From Antedon bifida (taxonomy: Eukaryota > Echinodermata > Crinoidea > Comatulida > Antedonidae): a stretch of 64,000 nucleotides of DNA. Within the stretch, counting starts at the first letter, position 1; each line of letters opens with the position of its first letter. Shown here one piece after another: positions 38,819 through 54,000 of the stretch. Under the pieces are notes generated by a model that was not told the origin of the DNA, ran no database searches, and saw only the letters and a program-made list of their open reading frames with translations. The stretch is from contig OY727102.1 of NCBI GenBank assembly GCA_963402885.1, positions 7,254,001 to 7,318,000 of the forward strand, written 5' to 3'. The translations under genes and the position numbers were made by a program.

Positions 38819-38950
38819 CTCTGTCTACACTATCAAACTTTATGTGACAAAAAAGTGTGATGTGCTCATGGACATGATGACTTCAAATCACTACCATATT
38901 TGGGCACATCACACTTTTTCTGTCAAACTAGTTTGATAGTGTAGACAGAC
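38819..38950. mobile_element. MITE with CTGTCTACACTATCAAACT ends
   Basis: CTGTCTACACTATCAAACTT on the left is inverted as AGTTTGATAGTGTAGACAG on the right. The arms continue inward through AAAAAGTGTGATGTGC and GCACATCACACTTTTT, so nearly the whole element folds back. A diverged copy is at 42997-43198. Confidence 0.9.
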
Positions 38951-39012
38951 ATGAAACAATTATAGAACATTGGCTTCAGGTATTTGAATGCAGTTATTGT
39001 TCATTTGTTGTC

Positions 39013-42000
39013 TCAATCTGTGTCTTGCTGTTCACTATCAGACTGCACTAGATACTTCAATCTTGATAGATGTTCCATTGCTCTAGAAGAAAACATCAAT
39101 ATACATACATAAAGTAAAGACACAATACTATTGTTATAGGGTTATCGGTTCACTAAATTATTCTACTAGACCTACTAATCAAATTGTGTATAAAGTGCAA
39201 ATTAAATGATCTAAAAGGTTCACCTATGTATAAGTTTAAATTCAAAGTCAAGTGTATCTTTACTGGTATTTTTTTTCCTTCGAAACTGGTTTTAAGACCA
39301 TGTCGTAACCAAATTTTTATTTTAAAAAACACATGTTTGTTTTACTTCTACAACTCACCAAATTGTGTATAAAGTGCAAATTAAATGATTCTAAAAGGTC
39401 TAGGGTGTTTATAGCATCTAAGCTAATAGGGACAAGTTATAGAAAGTTTGTTGACATTAGATTTTATAGAGGATGAAAGAAGGTGGCCTAGTTTTAACAC
39501 CAGTTTAGAACAGCTAAACATGTGTTTTGCTGGTTTTGCTTTGCATAAAACTGGTGTAAAATAGATCAGCTGCCAACACAGTGTAGCAGGTGTGTGCTAT
39601 CAAAGACATGTTTCTACTAGAGAAAAAATACTTTTAAAACTATATTTTTAATATTTCACTACTCTTTGCACTGTCCATGTTATGATATTATCATATTTTA
39701 GTACTTTACAGAAATTTTAATATTAGATGTATTGTCCCCCAAAAAAAGAAAAATAAAGATTATTTAAATCAGACTTTGAGGCTATTTTGTTTTAATAAAG
39801 TTAATAAAAAAAAGATGATTTCTCTTACAAAAAGACAAAATAAATGGTTAAATTCAACCAGGTAATTGCACTTTTTTAAAATTAAATTTGGCTATTAAAG
39901 ACACTAGACCTGCAGTTTGTTATGTTTTGTTAAAATAGTGCGTACTGTAAATCTTCTAATAGTAACCCACACTCTAAAAGTAACCCCCCTTCTAATAGTA
40001 ACCCACCTTATAAGTCAATCTATAATAATAACCCACTACTCTAATAGTAACCCATGGGGGTTACTGTTAGAGTCACAAAAGCTATTGACAAAATGATATT
40101 ATGAAGACTGGTCGTTTATGACAGCCGTATTTTGAAAAAAAGGAGATAATGCATGTTGATCTTGGGAGTGGGGAGGATTGGGTGTTTTTGAGTTTATAAA
40201 ATAAAGTTCGAGTTCAAACAAATTTGTTTATTCGATTGTAGGGTACTATTTTATTATTTTGCTATGAGTTGCAGACCAGAAAGGTTGGGGTGGGTTACTA
40301 TTTTCAGTTGCCTAATTTAAGATTAGCAATAGTAACCCAATACTCTAATAGTGACCCCCTTCTAATAGTAATAATCCACCCTATAAAACAATCAAAGAAT
40401 AATAACTCAAGGTTAAAATTAGAAGATTTGCGGTATACATAACTTTAAAAACATTAAACCAGGTCATCTCTTGTCTTAAATGGTTAATTATGATAAAAAG
40501 AGAAAAACAATGCTCTACCTAAGAGCTCGCATCGAAAGTTCTCTCGTAGACGTTTCTAGGCCTAGCTTAGTTAGGCTTAGTTTTGTAGGCCTAGCTGCAA
40601 AAGAGCAGCAACATACACTAGCTATAGGCCTACAGTAGCCTGCATTGTCTCGTTGCTAAATTGTGATTCCTTCTTGGACAGAATCCGTTGGGGAAGACCT
40701 GGTATTTTTGCTTAGTTACGAAGTGGGTGCATTACATCAAAATATGAAAATATCAATCCATGCGCGGTGCATGTTGGGATTTATAGCGGGCCGCTAAAAT
40801 TATTAGAATCAACTTATCTTTAACTGTTTAAAGACGAAACAAAATATCGCAATAGGTCCATATAGTATTTATGTTTACATAAAATGTAGTGTGTGACCTT
40901 AAATTAGGTAAAAAAATGTAGGCCTAGTGTCTTTAAATTGTTTAAGAATTAATTTTTCAGGGGGACAATACATCTTTAATGTTGCATTTTTTAAATAACT
41001 GTTTAAATCAGTGAGTGGTCGTTGACGGAATTCGTTAGCAGTACCCAAAATGCAATGGGCACTGGCGGTCAATCAAATAAACGTTACTTGCGTTGCAGAT
41101 AAAAGTTACATGCATAGCAATAACCGGTTAAATGGCGTTATAACACCGAATTGATTGCGTGTTTTTAATAGTTATTTACAGGCTGGCGGTTATTGAAAAT
41201 TTGCCCTGTTTCTGGTCTCTCTGGTTAATTTATTCACACGGTTAGTAACCGGTTATATTTTTGCAGCAGAAACAGGACAAAATATCCTGTAAAACATGAA
41301 CATGGCTACTGTGGTACCTTTTTAATGATTTGCTTCCCTCCTCTTCAGTTTCAATAGTGTCTTCTGATTCAGCCTGTTGAGAGAATCGTTAATTAATGTC
41401 AGTAATTCATGAATAAAATCCACTAAACAAAAGTATTACTGTTAATATAATAAACTACGGTAATAAAAGATACAAAGTAATTATTAAATAATCTAATATA
41501 ATAACTTTCTCTCATTATGAATATTGGAGGAATCATAGTTTTAAGAACAGAATTCATGACAGTTGAAATAGTTTTAATAGTCAATATACTTCCCCAATCC
41601 AACCTGCATCAGCGTTAGTGGAAAATGATATTTTAGGTTGTTTTTGTGGAAGATGTTATTGTTAATTTCCTGGTGAATATTTTTTTTTGTATGTTTTGTA
41701 TATGGATGTACTATCCAAAATATTTATATATAAGTACATTTATTGTATTTATTTATTTTTTTTTTTAGCATTTAGAAAGATATTAAGAAAAACATCTTAT
41801 ATTTCATTTTTTCTTGACCAACAACAACAACAACCAAAATGCTGAATATTATTAATATAGGAAATATATATTTTTTTTAAATTATTAAATTTTTAAATGT
41901 AAAACCAACCACTGTGGACATAAATTATTATGGAGAAATTGCGAGAGAAAAGTCACAAGATCATAATAATCTTTAGCATTTTCAGTATTTAAATAAATGA

Positions 42001-45000
42001 TGGAAAGTAATTAGCGAACATTTGGAAAAAATTAATGTATTACATTACAAATTTTATTCACATTGATGATATTATCAGATTTCACAATTTATATGTTTTA
42101 AGTTGTGTGTACTAACATACTCTTACCAAGGCAATCTAACAACAGGATGCTGAGCTCCAGAGATCGAAGGGTTTATCTGTGGCTGCAACATGATCATTTC
42201 CATGCCCCTTATCAGACATCAGCGCAGCTCAGAGAATATGTACATAGTACAGCACTGTTGGTATTGTTGCAGCCAGACATAAGATCAAAGTTCTTATCTT
42301 GGCAAGGTGACCTCAGTTTCCTGTTGTTAGATTGCCATGTTCTTATTGTTCTTTTTAGTAAAACAAATCTGTTTACCAGTATCAAGAAGCATCTATGTGC
42401 AGTATTGCGTGGAAAATATGTTGCATATTGGAACAATTACAGAACACATTGATAAATGTTAATATTCAAATAGTAGTTCCGGTTCAAAGGAGTTAATAAA
42501 CATTCCTAAAAGGCCTCTCCGCACTTTTTTATTACAGAATATTTGAACAAGGTTAAGGGTCTTTATACTTAGTATGTAATTAATTAATACATATTTTTGT
42601 TTTTAATTTCTTTAACAAAGTTGATAATATTACCAAAATTTCTCCTGTCTATGCTAATTCCCCCATGAACATGCAGTCAAGATATGAACACATTTATACC
42701 AGCAGGTGGCCAAAGCATGTTTTCATCTTTACTTATAACTTAAATCAATAAAACAAACAGATGACCTAGTCTATGTTTTATATTAGACTTTAGCCAAACT
42801 TTGACCCAGTGTACACAGAACACCATTGCTAAAATCTACTCTGAACAAAATTTGATATGTACTGTATCAAACAGCAAAACTATATACTGTAATCTGTATG
42901 AGAAACAAACATTTAGTTAGAAATAACTACCATGTACAATTAAGACAATTTTAGAAGACAAACCCAGCCAAAAAATAATATATCAAATAATATAGCAACC
43001 TTTATGTTACCAAAAAATGTGATATGTCCATATATGGACACGATGACATCATATCATTACCATATTTGGGCACATCATCCATCTTATGGTCATCCATACC
43101 AGCATTTGTTATCTATCCTTTATGAATTTGAAATGGTAAAATAATTGATACATCACACTTTTTTTGTCAAACTAGTTTGATAGTGTAGATAGAGCTTTAA
43201 AATGTACACAAAACAAATGTGATTTTTATTTTACTGTGTAATGGATAAAATGAATAGTAGTAGAATTCTGGCTATAATCTAGACATCATTTTTCTTTTGA
43301 AAAGAATGAACACTACCATCAATATTTATTTTCTTATGTACATCTTTTGTTAGCTTTTACAAAACAGTAGGTTTATGAGGGGTGTAGTGTTAAAACTGTT
43401 TGTTCTTAACAATATATTTTGCTCTTAATTTCAAATTGCGCAAATCGTGCATATCATAGGCAGACGAAACAATATTGAAGAAAAAAGAAATTCACAAAAT
43501 TCTCATTCTGTATACAGATTAACTATACAAAAACACACTGTTTTATTCGTAACATTACAATTAAGAATGGGTAAAATATCAAATTATATTATGAGGCAAC
43601 GCAGGGGCAAATATGTTTTAACTTACCCTTGGTGTGAAATCCTCATCTTCTACTGTTCTCGTGTCATCATCCTCTGTTAAATCATTTGCCACGGCAACAG
43701 ATTGTATGGTAAAGAGCATGTTCTTGAGGGCTTCTACAGTACCTGGTTGGTCACCAGATGTCAATCGGGGACTCTGTAAGTAAAAAGTATAACATTTTAA
43801 CAAGTTGAGTTTAAGTTCAATTTTTTTTTTAGTTAAAAATAAATGTTCTATATTTTCTTTAATCAGTGTTCTCCATTTGCCAGACTAAATTGACTCCAAC
43901 CAGTATATAAAATGGTGTAAGAAAATTATACATAAAATAAACCCATATCTAGTAGTAAGTGGTAGTTATGGCTTGAAGCCATTAACAACATAGACCATGA
44001 GCAATCGAAGACTATATTTTGTCAATTGGATAAATAAAGTACAATGTTATTTGACTTTCGTATTTAATAGTCATTGTATAACAATACAATAACTGCTTAA
44101 TTTGCCGGACTTGATTTCTATATTGGGAGAAAACATTGCATTCTCATCATAACAAATCTGTTTCTAACTATTCACTTGTATAAAACTGATTAATGTTTCT
44201 TATGTACAGTACTTCAACAGATAATATTTTATGTACATACACACTGTCATGAAATATAATTGTACTAATTTAGCTTTTTCTTTGACTGCATTTTTAGTCG
44301 CGTGGACTATAGTTCACTATGTCGGTCGGTCTGTCTGTCGGTCCGGTATCACTATGCGTTTTATAGCTTTCTGACCTTATCTTGATATCAGTTTAATCTA
44401 GCTAAGTCAATTTTTCACAGTATATTCCTTATGGCCAGGAATCGATGTGGTTATGTTTTCACGGTGCGCAATAAAAAATTACGCGGTGTACGCACGATGT
44501 AACGAAATCACGTTTGTAATCATATCTTCACAACCATGAATCACAATTAAATAAAATTTGGTACTCATAAATTTCAGGGCATAAATCATCATATGGCAGT
44601 ACAATTATGTGCGTAGCGCATGTAATGCATGCGTACGCGCGCTTAAAATTTTCAACATTTTTTTTAAATTACCTCTCAAATTGAATATTAGGGAATTTTA
44701 AAAGGCACTTTTGAAATGGTTTATGTTGTTACAGTTCAAGGCCTTTGCTTAATGTTCTGACAAAATATGATTGCTGTTAAGACAGACACTAATTTTAGTA
44801 TCTAAAAATACCTAGTACAGTAGTAGTAAGTGCAAGGGAGAGAGCTCTCAAGAGACATTAGCATTGTATTGCCATTGTGCTCACAAACAAGATACATCAG
44901 ATACATGCAGGTATTAGGTTTAGTAATATGATTCAATATTTAAAGATGTATTGTCCCTTTGACTAATTCCAAAAAAATAAAAAATAAAAGATTTCGAAAA

Positions 45001-48000
45001 AAGGTGGGTCATTTTAAAGTATCATAATAGTTATTAACTATCACCAAATATTTGTCCAAAAAAAAATCATTTAACTGAAATACAGACGTTTTTTTGTTAA
45101 AAAAATAACTTTGACTTCCAGTCAAAGTTTTCGATCAAAACATATCCCATGATGAAACGTGCTTGTTTGGCTACTCTGTATGCATACTCATAAAACTTCC
45201 TCGCGATCTGTGTTAAAATACCTTCTCAACCGTGACGAGTTGTAAACAATTTTAATTAGCATATGCATAATGCGTACTCGTGGTTTGAAATCTTTGTTTA
45301 CTTTCGCTCGCGACGATTTTCCAGACGAAATGTAATCAAACTAATTTACCTGTTAATTACGTATACTTGTTGTTTTTGGCTCGAATTTTCGACTTAAAGT
45401 GAATAACTTTAATATTACTTTGATATGGCCAATTTAAATTTAGAATATTTTGACCTTCATTTTTTTGTGTTTCAAGGGACAATACATCTTTAAACAAGAA
45501 ATATTTCTTACAAAAAACGTAGCTCCACTTGTTGGCATAACATATTGTTTTTTCATCATCAAATGATGTTTTTAAAAAAAATTAACATTCTATTTAATTA
45601 TCTATCTATAATTTAAGAATAATGATTTATCAATAGGCCTAGTAAACACAGTGTAGGATACAGTACAGCTGCAGACAAATGTACTGTATTGTATTCACTA
45701 ATAATCAAGCAATTCTTCATCTATACACACCAGGATACACACACCATTCACGAAAACTATTTACCATGTAGAAAAGGAAAATGACCATTATTCACTGATA
45801 AATGGCCCATGATCTTTTATGGACAGGTCTTACAAACTCTCTTATCTGGGATGTGCTTTGGGGTTTGAGTATTCCCAGTCCAAGTTTCCATTTTTTCTGC
45901 TGTTAGTAAACAATAAGCTACCTGATGGTAATTGTTTTCTAATGATTCCATTGTCTAGAATATAACTTAAAAGGAGCGGCGAGAAAAAAACATAATACAC
46001 TTTTTGCTAACAATGTTTAAGATGTACAGTAGTGTAAATAAATGCATAAAATCAAGAATTGCTTAAAAAATCACCATATTAAAATATGAATAATTACTTT
46101 TATTTTTTGGATTCACAAGATTGGATTCAACGGAGGTGCCATGCTGAAGATGATTACATGAGTGTGTCAAAACTAGAGACCAAAAACCAGAAAATGAAAT
46201 GGGAGACCCACCCTGCAATATGAAAATACTGTACAATGAGAAAAATTAGACTAATTTTATAAGCCCTTTATTACGAAATGCCTGTCTCTTTCGTTCTCTT
46301 CAGTATAGACATCTTATCACATTATGTCATCATCCTGCAAAACAATGGCAAACCTAAAGAAACCTGTTGCATCATGTACTGTACTTACTGCACACTCTTG
46401 GGCTTTCCCATTTTATATTTTAGGGTATTCATGTCCGTAAACAGGGTCTCCTGTTTCCTATTGTCTCCCTTTTCGTATTAGGTCTCAGGTCTCAAATCTT
46501 GGGTCTCTAGTTTTGAAATACCCATGAATATTTTGATTTCCAGAAATTTTTATTGTCGATCGTTAAAGTTACGAGGATCAAAAAAGTAGACCAGAATTTT
46601 AATATCAATGAAATAAGATATTACATTAATATTTTATTGATTATTTTTATAAACTCATTATTACTCATCTTTATCAACAATCTCCTCTGTGTTCCCTTTA
46701 GTAGAGTCATAGTACTTTTAAATGGTTACATTACTAGATTAAGTTTATCTTATAATAATTTATAGTTCCAGGCCCATCCCCATATCGACATTTTTAATTC
46801 CAATCTTCCTCTGTCTGTTTCTGAGTTGTTGTACTTCTGTTAAAACCAAGCTGTAAGTGCTGGATTTTTTTCTGCTGCTGTTTTTTTTTTAGAATAAAAT
46901 AAAACATATACTTATTCTCATACTGCAAAACCATACAGTCTTCCATTTAATTACATGATATTTCTAAAACTTTTCTAAAAATGCCAATTTTGCAATTTTC
47001 ATCTGTCCTTACAGTACTACTGTACTACAGTAAATAGGTCAAATTGCCCAGTGGCCTAAACCTGACCTCTACCCATTTTCTGCATTCTGGAAAGCCCATG
47101 GGGTTACAAATTAGGGTCAAATTCATGTTTGATCTGACACAATTGTTAAAAAAATATTATGGTATTACATTCTCTAGTGTAAATTGTGTTTTAATAAATA
47201 AATATAGAGAATATAAACATAAGAGTAAGATTTATTATCAGTGATCATTTACTTTAGTTTGCAATGAAAGATCCAGGATTTTGGGGATAAGAATTGTAAA
47301 AAGAAGTGATATAGTCATAATGCAAAGTTATGATAGAGTCTGATGAAGTTATCATATTTTGACCAAATGTTATAGAATGTAGTTAATATAAATATTAAAT
47401 GAAATTAAATGAACTGCATACCTTGAAATACAATTGTATCAACATTTTGACAAACATTTATTCAAGGTGGAAAATTTCAAGGTGTATGGCAATGCCAACA
47501 TCAGGTCAATGACCTTTCTGTACTCTTGGTTTTATCTTTCTGCTAAATAACTTTCAATTCAATGGCAAGGTTATGGGAAGTGTAACAACTAGCTACTTTA
47601 AGTACATTAAAGGTAAAAACAACAGTCATAACATACAAGTGGGTGTTAATTGAGGGTCTCTAACCCACCAGAAGAGGGCCCACGTTTGTCCTTTTTCCTA
47701 AGTGTACTTTTCATATTAGTATAGAGACTTTTACTGACAGCGAAATAACAAAAAGTGAATGCAACATTAAACAATATCAATATAAACTGGCCTACATAAG
47801 TTATGTGTAATGTGTATTTTCATTTACTTGGGAAATTAAAAACTCAGTAAGCTAAAAAGATTAATTTTGCAGCACTTTCCGAAACAATTAATTAATAGTA
47901 GCCTTTTTAATGGCACGGTTCAATTACCTACTTCGTGTAGATAAAAACATTTGTATGTCAAGTCAAGCACACAACTACCAAATAGTACAGCATTGATGAA

Positions 48001-51000
48001 ATATGTAAGTTATTAAAATATAAGGTGATCAGTCGAAATGAACAAAAAAGAAAAAAAACAATTAAAAGGAAGATGCTGTTGATTCATACAGTGTGGTATT
48101 ACCAAGATAAAAGCCTTCATGACACATTCCAAAGTAATTAGTGCTTATCTTTCAAGATCAAGGGAGACACTGAAGCATGAAAAAAAAAGCTAGCAAGCCT
48201 TGAGGAGACATCATTCTTAAACTTGACATTCACTGTTGAATAACAATGATGTAATGTTTTGGAGTTAAGGAAGATAATAGCATTATATGTTATTCTTTCA
48301 ATTCCAAAATAAAAAAGATTTATTAATAATTATTGATTAAAGTATACAGTACATTAGCTTTTTAACAGTATAAACAGGAATCTATACAGTACAATATAGT
48401 AAGGCCTGTTTGTGCTGGTAAGAAAAACCAGTTAAAAAAACACATTTTGTTTTGGTAGCAATAGAAAAACAATGGTTTAAAAACCCAAATTGATTACAGT
48501 CTCAATCGTAAAAACCAGTTTTAAATGGTTTTCGTTGTGCAATATTTTTTGACACACTCATGCAAACACTTGATTTTGTGGACAATAATGATGTCATTCG
48601 ACAACCAAAAAAAAATTGAGTAACATGATCTTTATTGTAACAAATTAATAAAACTGATTTCTTAAAATTTGGGTTTTCAGCAGAAACAGGCCAAAATTGT
48701 TTGATTTCAAAAGACTGTACTATAGCGTTAAGTTATGGTAATGTAATTGGTCAACATTTTTTTCAAATTTTACCCTACAATTGTACCTTTTATACACATC
48801 CTTAAGCTTGATTGTAACACCATCCATCAGGGCAAGCTTGGTGAGCGACAGGCTAGTGTTATGGAAGTCATGGGTTCGAGCCGACACAAGGCTTAATTTT
48901 ATTTGTAATAAAAGGGGAAAATCAATTACATATTCACAGCAACGTTGTAGTTACTATTATCCTGATTTTATAGGAATTCATTTAAAGTTATGATTATGGA
49001 AATTCATTCAACAAGTTTTGTACAGTAATTAGTACCAAAGCAGAATACACTAGACTGTAGTACTACAGCAGTACAAACTGTGTCCAGATAAATATATACA
49101 ATAGATGAGGTAATGAGTTGGTTTGACATGTTGCTCATCTCAGGTCAAATTCATTGATCTTGTGCAACTGTTTACACTCAGCAGGACACACCTCCAGGCA
49201 ATAAGAACCTCTAATTACTAGGACACTACCCACTAAGGAGATGCTAAGGGATCAGCTCAAACTTATCTGGTACCAACCAAAAACATGGTATGAAGATGAA
49301 GTTCAACTCTACAAATAGATACCATGCTGAGAAGGAGATAAAATCATGAAACCACCCAAAATATGTAGTAACAATGGCTATTTGAATGTTGAATATGGAG
49401 TAGGTTGAACTAACAATATGAGGATGAAAATAAAAAAGTCTTGATATCTGGTGTACTGTAGTACCAAAACGAAAAATCACCAATTTAAAATCGGCTTCTG
49501 ATCTCAATCGACATCAAAACTGTATGTAAAAAACCTGTTTCCATGAAGATGTTGAAATGCAACACAATCATGTAAAAATTTTACAGCACATCAAAAGCTC
49601 AAATAAACATTTGTTTGTCGACAAGACAGAGTGACATGAAATGTTTTTAGTTTTAACAGCTCTAAATTTTATTAGAAATATAGATGCATGAGTATAATGC
49701 CCTATATTTTTTTTTTATTCGCATTTTGGCCCAAGATATGTTTTTTAGTCTAGGAAATTACAGTGTAGTTTTACTTTTCCCTGGTAGGACAAGATCTAAA
49801 ACACAAAATCAGCTAATAAAACAACATAACAATTGTTAATTCCAAATTACTCACTGTGCTATTTGAGTTAAGGCAGTCCTCTAGGAATCTATCAATAAGC
49901 TGTGTTCGTCTGTGCTCATCATCATCATCATCATCATCATGTCCAGTATACACAGGTCGAAGTGGCTTGCTATACAAAGTAATAATTCAACAACATTAAC
50001 AGTAAACAATTCATGTGTACCATATGGCAATTGTAAGTAATTTCAACAGCAAGGAAGTGGGGTCCAATAATAAAAGAGGGCAGAAGAAACAAAATATGCA
50101 AAAGCTTATGATTGGCAAGCCCAAAAGAACAAACAAAAAATATCAAAGATAACTAAAATACAGATAAGGTACAATGAAATAAGAAGGCTGATCACAAAGT
50201 GTTACAGATACATTGTAAAAAAAAATGTATTAATAATATTAGGCCTAATTAGTCCGGTGGCAGGAGGGGGGATATCACCACCCGAAAGGGGACAAATTGC
50301 CATCCAACTTTTCTAGACAAGAATTTTCCGTAGATTACGAATATGGAAGGTAATCGATCAGGATAAGAAGCGTTTTCGAGATATAAGGGGTCAAAGTTCA
50401 AAATTGACCAATACAAAAACATGCTATATCTCTAGAAATTCTGGACCTAGTGAGATGATTTTGGTGTCAAATTGTTCACAATGTATATGTTTATATTAGC
50501 TCTAACAGAACTTTCTTTGTAAAATTGACCGGAAACCCCATTTTTAGCAATTTTGACCTTTGACCTCTTTTTGCTATATCTAAGTAACGGCAGGTCGGAG
50601 AGAATTAAAAGTAGGAGGAAATTGTTCCCAAGATATACATTTATATTCAGTGTAACAGATGATATTGCTTGAAAATGACCGGAAGTGTGGTTATTAACCT
50701 TTGACATAATTGAATAAGGTTATAAAAACATAAATTAATAAATATTTGTCGTAAGGAGCCAATTTTGGTATCAAATTGTTCACAATATATATGTTTATAC
50801 TTGCCATAATGCAACATTTTTTTCAAAAAGTGACTGAAACACTATTTTTCTGTAATTTTAACCTTTGACCTGTTTTTCTCATCTAAATAACGACATGGCA
50901 TAGAGATTTCTAACGGCAAATTGTTTATAATAGATATTTTTATTCAATCTAATAGATTATACTGCTTGAAAAATACAAGTGTGATTATTGCTTTGAAATC

Positions 51001-54000
51001 CTGTACATAAGAGCCTATCGTGCGGATTTAATGCAAAGAGGTTTGGAAGGGGAATACTACTACTATACAGTACAATGTCTTTCAGAAACATTTGAGCAAT
51101 TTCAATCAGGTATCCATGTATCTCCAATAAACGGAATGTACGGTTCATAGAGAATTCAGAAGTTACCCTTGGTTCATTTTGGCAAATCCATATGGGTTCC
51201 TTTTAAAAGGATTGAGGGTGCACAGACAGGCTTTTCCCATGGCTTAATACAGTTTTAGTTACCCGATATATTTCTAACACAGTAACTTATGTAGCCAAAT
51301 GCATTGATCCGATACAGGGGCCAAATGTAGAACTGAACATACAGTAGAGAAACACAGAAGGGTCTAAATAGATGACCTGCTTTTGTTTCATTTTAGGCAA
51401 AATCCAAATCGGTTCCTTAAGGATCGAGAGTGCACAGGCAGCTTTATTCCAAGTGCCTGTCTATATGAACTCACAGTGTCAACCCTTATATTTCCATTAT
51501 GGGGCTTCATATCCATCCATGGAGAACGACCGGCCCTTGGGTTAATTTGAACCCACATTTTCACCCCACATACAGTATTTCCAATATAGGGTCTCTTGTA
51601 GACCCACATAGAGAACCCCGAAAGGTCCATGAAGGATCGGCCCTTGGGTTCATTTGGGCAAATCCATAAATGTTATTTAAAGATTGAGGGTGAACATTTT
51701 AGTTTTATTCCATAGTTCATCTATGAACTATTTACCCCATATTAATTTCTAATACAGGGCCTTATGTAGCACACCACATAGAGATCCCAAAAGGGTCCTT
51801 AGAGGGTTCATTCGGGCAAATCCATATGGGTTATTTTAGAATCTTTTTTGTACAGGAAACTCTTTCCTGTATGGCTCTTTCCTGTATGGGCCAAACTATC
51901 TGTGGCTATATAAAAATTGTGGTCTGTCTGTGTAGTGAATTATGGATTGAGTTTGGCCACCTGGATCTGCCTATGCCCTATCCTGTACGAATTGGTATTC
52001 TCTGGTTCTGATGAATAGTAGTTTTATTTTCCAAAAACGAATATTGTAGCCCTAATAAATGCAACTGTATAGTGGCAAATCATTGAAGGTCAGCGTAACA
52101 TTTTAACATCATAACATTTTAACCGTCATAATATTAATAATAATATTAATAATTTTAATTTTATTATTTATTTTACAGTATTATATTAATACATTTAAAA
52201 TAATGCGCACTAGAAAAAATATAAAAATACCATAACTTCACTGATCAAATAACGTGATTACATTTATGAACATCGATCTCATAGTTTGAATAACTTTGCA
52301 TTATTTAGTATATCACTTGTTCAAATGTTGACCTTTGACCTATGTCAACTTGTGTAATGATAAATGTGCTCTTTTGATTGTGTATGATTGATAGATGTCT
52401 TAACAGAGTGATAAAACATAACATTTTGTCTTAAATGTTAGTTTTTATTTGGGTTTATATGCAAATTGTGTGATTGGTCAATATTGACATTTGACCTTTA
52501 ATTGAAAAGTATTTGTTTTATAAGGCGACTGAATAGATACCTATAACCATACAAATGTATTAAAAGACCAAATTGAACTTCAATAAATTGGTTATAATAC
52601 ATATGTATATAATACATTGTTATAATTGGTCAATTTTGAACTTTGACCCCTTATCTCTTCCTATTCGCTTCCTATCCTGATCAAAGTCTGATTTGATTAA
52701 ATACAGTATTATAATTATATTAATCAAAATTATAATGAAATAACATAACTTTACTAATCAAATAATTTGATTACTTGTAAAACCATCAATATCATAGTTT
52801 GGACAACTTTGCATTTATTTGTTAACTAATACGTGTAGTAAAATGTTGACCTTTGACCTTATGTCAACTGATGAAATTGACCTTAGGTCAACTGATGAAA
52901 TGATGTATTCGCTCTTTTACATTGCGTATGATTGATTAACAGGGTGAGAAAACATCCAATTTTTATTAAAGCCCCCTTCCCTACGTTTTTTAGATCTAAT
53001 TTAAGATCACAAACTATATTTAATGTAAAAATAATACTATATGGTCCTATTGCGATAACTTTTTTCGTCTTTAAACGGTTAAAAATGTGAAAAATAAGTC
53101 GATTCTAATAATTATAGCGGCCCGCTATAAATCCCAAAATGCATTGCGCGCGGATTGATATTTTTGTTTTTCACCTGTAATTCGCCCACTTTTCGATCGA
53201 TCGTGAGGCCAAAACAAATGGAAGACTCCTAACTTTTCAGCGAAAATACCGGGTTTTCCCCAATTTGTATCAACGGAGTCTGGCAAAAATAGAAAGACAA
53301 TTAATGCAGCAACTATACAACGTCAGGCTAGGTATATAGCTAGCGTACGATGTTCGTACGTTACCGATGTTTACCAGCTAGGCCTACAAAACTAAGCCTA
53401 GCTAGGCTAGGCCTAAGACCGTCCGCGAGAGGTCGATCGCCGCGAGCTACTTAGGTAGTGCATTGTTTCTCACTTTTTATCATAATTTACCATAAAACGT
53501 ACATTTAAGACAAGGAATGACATGGTTTAATGTTTTTAAAGTGATATATATGTATTATTTTCCAAAAAACGTCCAAAATTGCAGGGTAGGGGTCTTTAAA
53601 TATAAGTTTTTATTTGGTTTATAGGTACTGTACGTTCTCATGATTGGTCAATATTGACATTTGACCCTTAATTACAAAGGATTTTTTTTCATAAGGTGAT
53701 TGAATAGACACTTATAATTATAAAAATGTAATAAAAGACCAAATTGTGCTTCAATAAATTTGTTATAATACATATACATTGTTGTAATTGGTCAATTTTG
53801 AACTTTGACCCCTTATATCTCGAAAACGCTTCCTATCCTGATCGATTACCTTCCATATTCGTAATCTACGGAAAATTCTGGTCTAGAAAAGTTGGATGGC
53901 AATTTTTCCCCTTTCGGGTGGTGATTCCCCCCTCCTGCCACCGGACTAAATGTTGCAATAAGTCGGCTGCCTGGTTGATTGGCTATTAAAACCTTTCTCC

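Larger units (their letters stand above)
35938..39012. other. intergenic region between gene C and the LAS2-like gene
   Basis: The upstream flank of gene C and downstream flank of the LAS2-like gene. No gene was found. It holds a MITE with internal hairpins (37296-37552), a relic with GGGGCGTTTATTCG words (37609-37950) and a short MITE (38819-38950). The rest is AT-rich with no recognisable feature. Confidence 0.55.

Noticed and set aside
42105..42452. 115-codon plus-strand ORF as a gene
   Set aside because: It lies over a MITE with exact inverted ends in a LAS2-like intron and shows no domain or splice context.
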